Assembly (NCBI GenBank): GCA_965601825.1
Contig: OZ271839.1
Coordinates: 2,790,001 to 2,854,000, forward strand
DNA: 64,000 nucleotides
Source of the DNA: HXMU1420-13 sp965601825
GTDB lineage: Bacteria > Bacteroidota > Rhodothermia > Balneolales > Balneolaceae
Direction of reading: 5' to 3'
Made by a program: the position numbers and the translations under genes. Each line of letters begins with the position of its first letter. Positions within the stretch are counted from its first letter, which is position 1. The notes beneath the pieces are model-generated. The model had not been told where the DNA came from. It searched no databases and worked only from the letters and a program-made list of their open reading frames with translations. This document shows, in pieces, positions 60,901-64,000 of this stretch.

Positions 60901-61607
60901 TGAGCAAGGAATTGACTCCATTGCAATCCTCTTACACTCATTGCCAAGCCTTGTCCATTTCTGGTCAAGTCTGTGGAATCAGGAAGGAAATCGTAGCGAT
61001 CCTGCATAAAACGATCATTATGATCATCTGTCCAAAAGTATGTTTCGAAATCAGCATTGAAAATGTCACGCCCAAAAAACCCATTCCATTCGGGATCGCC
61101 CGTTGGATCTATCCAATCCGGTTGATCCGGCCATCTATCAGGCCAAGTACTTGGGTCAGTACTTATTGCAGGACGGTCATTTTCACCATCATTATTTGCG
61201 AATCCTGCCATAGGTTCAAAACCCCAAAATTCAGTTTGGCCTGGTCTTGGACCTTGACCTGCTCTTGGTCCTCTATTAGTAAGCGCGTGTTGAACTAGCG
61301 TGTCAGCAATCCCATCATTATTCAGATCAACCGGAATTTCCAATGAAATAACCGGGGAAACATCACCAATGTAATTCACATCAGAACCTCTTGGCCATTC
61401 ACCGCGAACTTCACCAACACCACCTAACAAGCCTGTATTGAAAAAAGTAATGTTTACTCGGTTACCTGATGATGTTGAATTCTTCTCGAAAGTACGATTG
61501 GAGCGATATTGAGCATCTTTTAAAAATTGAGGTATTGTTGTCTGAGCAACGACAGCACTGCTTAAAAGAAAAGTGACCCCGATACTAACTAATAATCTAA
61601 ATCTCAT
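57993..61607 (-). CDS. Giant exported protein with Ca-binding-like repeats and T9SS-type C-terminus
   Basis: 1204 residues, signal peptide about 1-21. Beta-rich, no catalytic domain recognised. Asp-rich calcium-type motifs occur near residues 320 (GIDNDGDGDPL), 430 (DEDLDGIIDED) and 505 (DDGIDNDNDW). A fibronectin-like segment sits near 640-720 (LKAAVNDESITLYWNS). The C-terminus (VPNPYVVAESWEG to GKIALIK, with IKIFNVRGDLVREL) has the form of a T9SS sorting domain. It lies 19 bases after the TonB receptor and six before the PorV-like gene, where a SusD gene would stand in classical systems. Function inferred only from context. Confidence 0.85.
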   Translation of the reverse strand: MRFRLLVSIGVTFLLSSAVVAQTTIPQFLKDAQYRSNRTFEKNSTSSGNRVNITFFNTGLLGGVGEVRGEWPRGSDVNYIGDVSPVISLEIPVDLNNDGIADTLVQHALTNRGPRAGQGPRPGQTEFWGFEPMAGFANNDGENDRPAISTDPSTWPDRWPDQPDWIDPTGDPEWNGFFGRDIFNADFETYFWTDDHNDRFMQDRYDFLPDSTDLTRNGQGLAMSVRGLQWSQFLAQDAMFYIYELTNTSTTTYPRVSVGLVVGTAAGESGVSGSGDTQDDLAFFDQANRIVYSWDSDATNADGNDVGYVGYAFMESPGDANDGIDNDGDGDPLITNIDGFPYVAPSLAGTDNIFASSDFSPRIINTGDPIILIDQQTGERSSIIMGNDPITVVSQGISYDLTPGIQLSENTKTIQGQIDNITVTEKNLIDEDLDGIIDEDIFLHFERRQQSITGQVITLPALRFMNYVGLAAAVGNGTPTRADSITYGLLNNMIDEAGDDGIDNDNDWNFLTDDVGADGRSGTGDAGEGDGVPTLGEPNFDALDKDETDQVGLSSFYYFTPPNAVQLNNDVQVWDAMAPGFFTTNNELAQQQQNGGIDGDFIFSSGYFRLEPGQTLRFSLALVFGEDLANITNNVKTIQEIYDRNYNFARPPEKPTLKAAVNDESITLYWNSISEESVDPVLGQDFEGYKLFKSTDPNFLDPDRITDAFGNDALLKPLAQFDLDNGIRGLWQAAEDTSTGQNDPVYVFNPDLAERVRGVPFNLGDDTGLAHSYVDTNVVNGQKYYYALVSYDRGSIDFFPAENNFSVTVREDGSVLTDINVVEVEPNTNVLGYFPGSVAGDVAQIAGNSTGEVFVEVLDPLFLSENGEYEILFLGDDDLNSDKFSVRVDGDLIVSDEDLESSESVIFDGMRLAFQNDVSRYNPDVSSWNNPEGMIEVRVREGTLSNSPFWQFSGIRAPYDYEISFSDQIVATSLDTVNGTGLFARNTPAVPTFFNVRNATTGEDVPFAFDETQGTADGILDDNEFIYIYDSFGDSLNTTYEVSLRYENVIGVGREPTGDLPVAGDVFTLRTYKSFRENDTYRFVTSASGIDSDAASDMLDEIRVVPNPYVVAESWEGKLPPTITSGRGERKIQFQMVPANSVIKIFNVRGDLVRELRHESSMDRGFVNWDLRTRENLEVAYGIYYYHLEAPGVGTKTGKIALIK

Positions 61608-61626
61608 GTTTGTTATTCAAAAAATT

Positions 61627-64000
61627 TCAAAAGTTATATCTCAATCCCAGCACTAAGCGTCTAGGTTCGTTATAAAAATCCGGTCGGATGTAATTTTGAT
61701 CCAAGAAGAATTGATCACCGAAGAAGGTTTTGGCATCTTCATTCTTATATAAGGAATAAGTTGCACGACCAGTGTCGCCAAAAACTCCTCGTTCATTTCC
61801 CTGATCCAATACATTGTCAATCTTAGCATAGATTTGCATGGTTTGTGAACCAGGTAATTCAAAATCTTTTGTGACGTTTAAGTCCAAATTATAAATCATA
61901 GGACGACGTGCACTATTTAATGGTATTTCTGAGGGTGGTGTTATGCTAGTCGCTATACTTGAGAAATCACGCGTATATGGGAACCCTGATCCTGCATTAA
62001 ATACAGCTCCCATTCCCCAGCCTGTTGTAGTTCTATAAGAACCTGTAAGATTTATTGTATGCAGCTGATCCCAATTTAATGGAACAATTACTTTTTCAAG
62101 TTCAGTTTTCGCTGCAGCTGCATTAAATGCTTGATTCGGATCAGAAGCATTTCCTTTTGCAATTTGATAGGTGTAATCGGCAGTTAAGAAAAAGTTATCT
62201 CCAAATCGCTGATCAAAAGCCAATACAATACCTCGAATGAATCCAAAATCAGAGTTCCTGATAATTCCATACCTGGCTGAAGTACCATCGATAGCAATTG
62301 GATCTGTTGACGTACCGGCCAGGTTTCTAATGTCACGGAAGAATGCAGTGATTTCAATCGCAGAATTTGATCCAAGCTCCTGCTTGTATCCAAGTTCACC
62401 ATTCACTGTTTTTTGTGGTTTTAGATTCGCATTACCTAATAGACCAATAAGTCCAGAACCACCACTATTCAATCTGAAGTACGGGTTTTGATATAGTAGT
62501 GAGAAATTCGGTATTTGGAAGAAATGCCCATAAGAAAAGTGTACTACTCCGGTCTCTGATATTGGAAATGCAATTCCCAGCCTTGGGCTTAATTGTGCGC
62601 TTACATCAGAATCTTTAAAAAATGTACTTCTGTCATCAGGATTTGGACGCTGTTCAGGAAATACTACCTGAGGATTTGTAGGATCAGTGAAAACATCAAA
62701 TTTTGCATCAAAATAATCGAAACGAACGCCTGCATTAATAATTAGACTACCAATCTCAATTTTATCCTGAATGTAACCAGAAAATTCGATTGGGCTTACA
62801 TCATAAGAACCGTTATCAAAAAGGAATACGACACCAGAAGTTTCATCAATTACGATGGAGGTCAAATCTTCCTGGAATAGGGAATGTTGACGATACTCGA
62901 GTCCAAATTTAACCTGATTTTCATTGTTAACCTGACTTGTGATATCAAACTTTGCGATATATGTGTCAGTTTCTCTTCTAAATCTTCCGTTATCAGTACC
63001 GCCAATTCTAAAGTTTGAAACTACATTGTTTGCCCTTATTCCTGCATAGTCATTTGGGAGGTATCTAGAATCAAATGGATCTTCAAAAACATAGGATTCA
63101 AACTTTTTGTAGTTATTCGAGAAGCTTAAATCATAGAATGTTCTATCAGATAATAAGTGGGTGAGTTTAACATAATAACTTCGGTTATTGCTGAATTGAT
63201 CTCTTTGGAAAGTAGGTATAAATCGACTTGAATGATCATAACCAGACTTGGAATCTTCACCACCAAGAATTCCATTTGCAGTTAGTTTTATGCCCCTAGC
63301 AACATTCCAGGTTAACTTTAATTGACCATTAAGCTTTTCAAAAGGATTCATTCCAACAAAAGATCCATCCCCACTACCTAAGGTATCCAGAAGTGCTATT
63401 TGCCCAAGGTTATTTACACCTACATCTGTGGACTCATATATATTCTGACCGTAAAACCAACCGTCATTATTGAAATATCTAACGCTACCGAAGAAAGATA
63501 ACTTTTCTTTAATGATTGGTCCACCAAGACTTAATTCAAGGTTTCGAACAGAAGTAGGATTAACGTCATCAATGTTTGCAAAAAGATCATCACGAGTTGA
63601 GAAATAGTCCCCGGTAAACATATTTACGCTACCCGAGTATCTGTCACCTCCGTCTTTTGTTACAATGTTAACAATACCACTCATCGCCTGGCCATATTCT
63701 GCATTAAAAGCTCCGGTTACCACCTGAACTTCCTGAATAGATGAATTCTCAACACCAGCAGAGAGACTTCCATCATATACATCGGTTACAGGAACACCAT
63801 CAACCCAATAACCAACCTCCCCTGTTCGACCACCCCTGAAGTGACCATCAACAACACCAGCCTGTAATTCCACAACTTCACTGAAATTTTCAATTGGGAT
63901 TGCTTCAATTTCTTTTGCACCAATGGAAGAAAGACTTGCAGTGACATCTTTTCTGACCAATTCACGCTGAGCGACAACTACAATTTCTTCACCTTCTATG
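61627..64000 (-). CDS. TonB-dependent receptor (5' end cut by window)
   Basis: About 790 codons are visible; the frame stays open to the window edge, so the signal peptide and probably a carboxypeptidase-regulatory-like domain are missing. A TTG at 63960 should not be taken as the start. Visible: GEEIVVVAQRELVRKDVTAS, plug domain with GVVDGHFRGGRTGEVGYWVDGVPVTD and FNAEYGQAMSGIVNIVTKDGG, then a 22-strand-type barrel ending in RRLVLGLRYNF with terminal Phe. Imports a bulky substrate with TonB energy. Head of the visible starch locus, so maltodextrin is the probable substrate. Confidence 0.93.
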   Translation of the reverse strand, partial: IEGEEIVVVAQRELVRKDVTASLSSIGAKEIEAIPIENFSEVVELQAGVVDGHFRGGRTGEVGYWVDGVPVTDVYDGSLSAGVENSSIQEVQVVTGAFNAEYGQAMSGIVNIVTKDGGDRYSGSVNMFTGDYFSTRDDLFANIDDVNPTSVRNLELSLGGPIIKEKLSFFGSVRYFNNDGWFYGQNIYESTDVGVNNLGQIALLDTLGSGDGSFVGMNPFEKLNGQLKLTWNVARGIKLTANGILGGEDSKSGYDHSSRFIPTFQRDQFSNNRSYYVKLTHLLSDRTFYDLSFSNNYKKFESYVFEDPFDSRYLPNDYAGIRANNVVSNFRIGGTDNGRFRRETDTYIAKFDITSQVNNENQVKFGLEYRQHSLFQEDLTSIVIDETSGVVFLFDNGSYDVSPIEFSGYIQDKIEIGSLIINAGVRFDYFDAKFDVFTDPTNPQVVFPEQRPNPDDRSTFFKDSDVSAQLSPRLGIAFPISETGVVHFSYGHFFQIPNFSLLYQNPYFRLNSGGSGLIGLLGNANLKPQKTVNGELGYKQELGSNSAIEITAFFRDIRNLAGTSTDPIAIDGTSARYGIIRNSDFGFIRGIVLAFDQRFGDNFFLTADYTYQIAKGNASDPNQAFNAAAAKTELEKVIVPLNWDQLHTINLTGSYRTTTGWGMGAVFNAGSGFPYTRDFSSIATSITPPSEIPLNSARRPMIYNLDLNVTKDFELPGSQTMQIYAKIDNVLDQGNERGVFGDTGRATYSLYKNEDAKTFFGDQFFLDQNYIRPDFYNEPRRLVLGLRYNF

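Noticed and set aside
60912..61298. 128-codon plus-strand frame
   Set aside because: Antisense to the 1204-residue exported protein, whose frame is continuous through the region.
1..64000. CRISPR arrays, insertion sequences, tRNA or rRNA genes
   Set aside because: Looked for direct-repeat arrays, transposase motifs and RNA-gene features in all gaps by eye and saw none; gaps are short (under 300 bases).

Overview
The window (about 38-40% GC by eye, tightly packed, no gene-free stretch over 300 bases, no rRNA or tRNA seen) looks like chromosome of a Bacteroidota/FCB-group bacterium, most likely Balneolota (Balneolaceae). Evidence: C-terminal type IX secretion (T9SS) sorting domains, a PorV/PorQ-family barrel, bacillithiol synthesis (BshB1), a long aromatic amino acid hydroxylase, and a Rho factor with a charged insertion. 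The taxonomic call is inference from gene content, not from a marker phylogeny.

Left part (1-7025, minus strand): a MacA/MacB/TolC-type tripartite efflux cluster (two FtsX-type permeases, outer-membrane factor, membrane-fusion protein, separate ATPase cut by the window edge). It has a three-gene YqjD/YqjE-like membrane-protein cassette in its middle. Then bshB1, and a striking tandem array of four paralogous six-helix HisKA_2 sensor histidine kinases (7995-14855). Their PAS-domain number runs 2-1-1-0, and no response regulator is nearby. An SDR reductase and a convergent, overlapping aromatic amino acid hydroxylase follow.

Middle (17.9-41 kb): mixed housekeeping and small genes. These include an exported PIG-L-like protein, a 32-residue membrane peptide with a DUF2892 protein, two SpoIIAA/STAS-like proteins, a DUF427 protein and a membrane ankyrin protein. 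They also include agmatine-to-putrescine genes (aguA, aguB) with an inositol monophosphatase, rpiB-glyA-tatC, an FKBP-like lipoprotein, alr and a CrtI/PYROXD2-like oxidoreductase. Two small exported-protein clusters follow: an ADP-ribosylglycohydrolase-family lipoprotein with a Gfo/Idh/MocA oxidoreductase, and a cysteine-free SUMF1 protein with two PD40 beta-propellers.

Right part (64000 down to 40738, all minus strand): an alpha-glucan (starch/glycogen) utilization locus. In transcription order it holds a TonB-dependent receptor (5' cut by the window edge), a 1204-residue T9SS cargo-like protein and a PorV/PorQ-family protein. Next come a lamin-tail protein with carbohydrate-binding-like E-set modules and a T9SS tag, a hairpin, a LacI regulator, a T9SS-tagged alpha-amylase, a lipoprotein alpha-amylase, an MFS sugar transporter and a type I pullulanase. 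A cysteine-less thioredoxin-like protein, a class IV aminotransferase, folC and rho follow on the same strand. No SusD or SusE/F lipoprotein is visible. The locus therefore reads as a T9SS-based version of a Sus system: surface binding and cleavage by T9SS proteins, TonB uptake, periplasmic trimming by lipoprotein amylase and pullulanase, MFS import, LacI control. That model is inferred.
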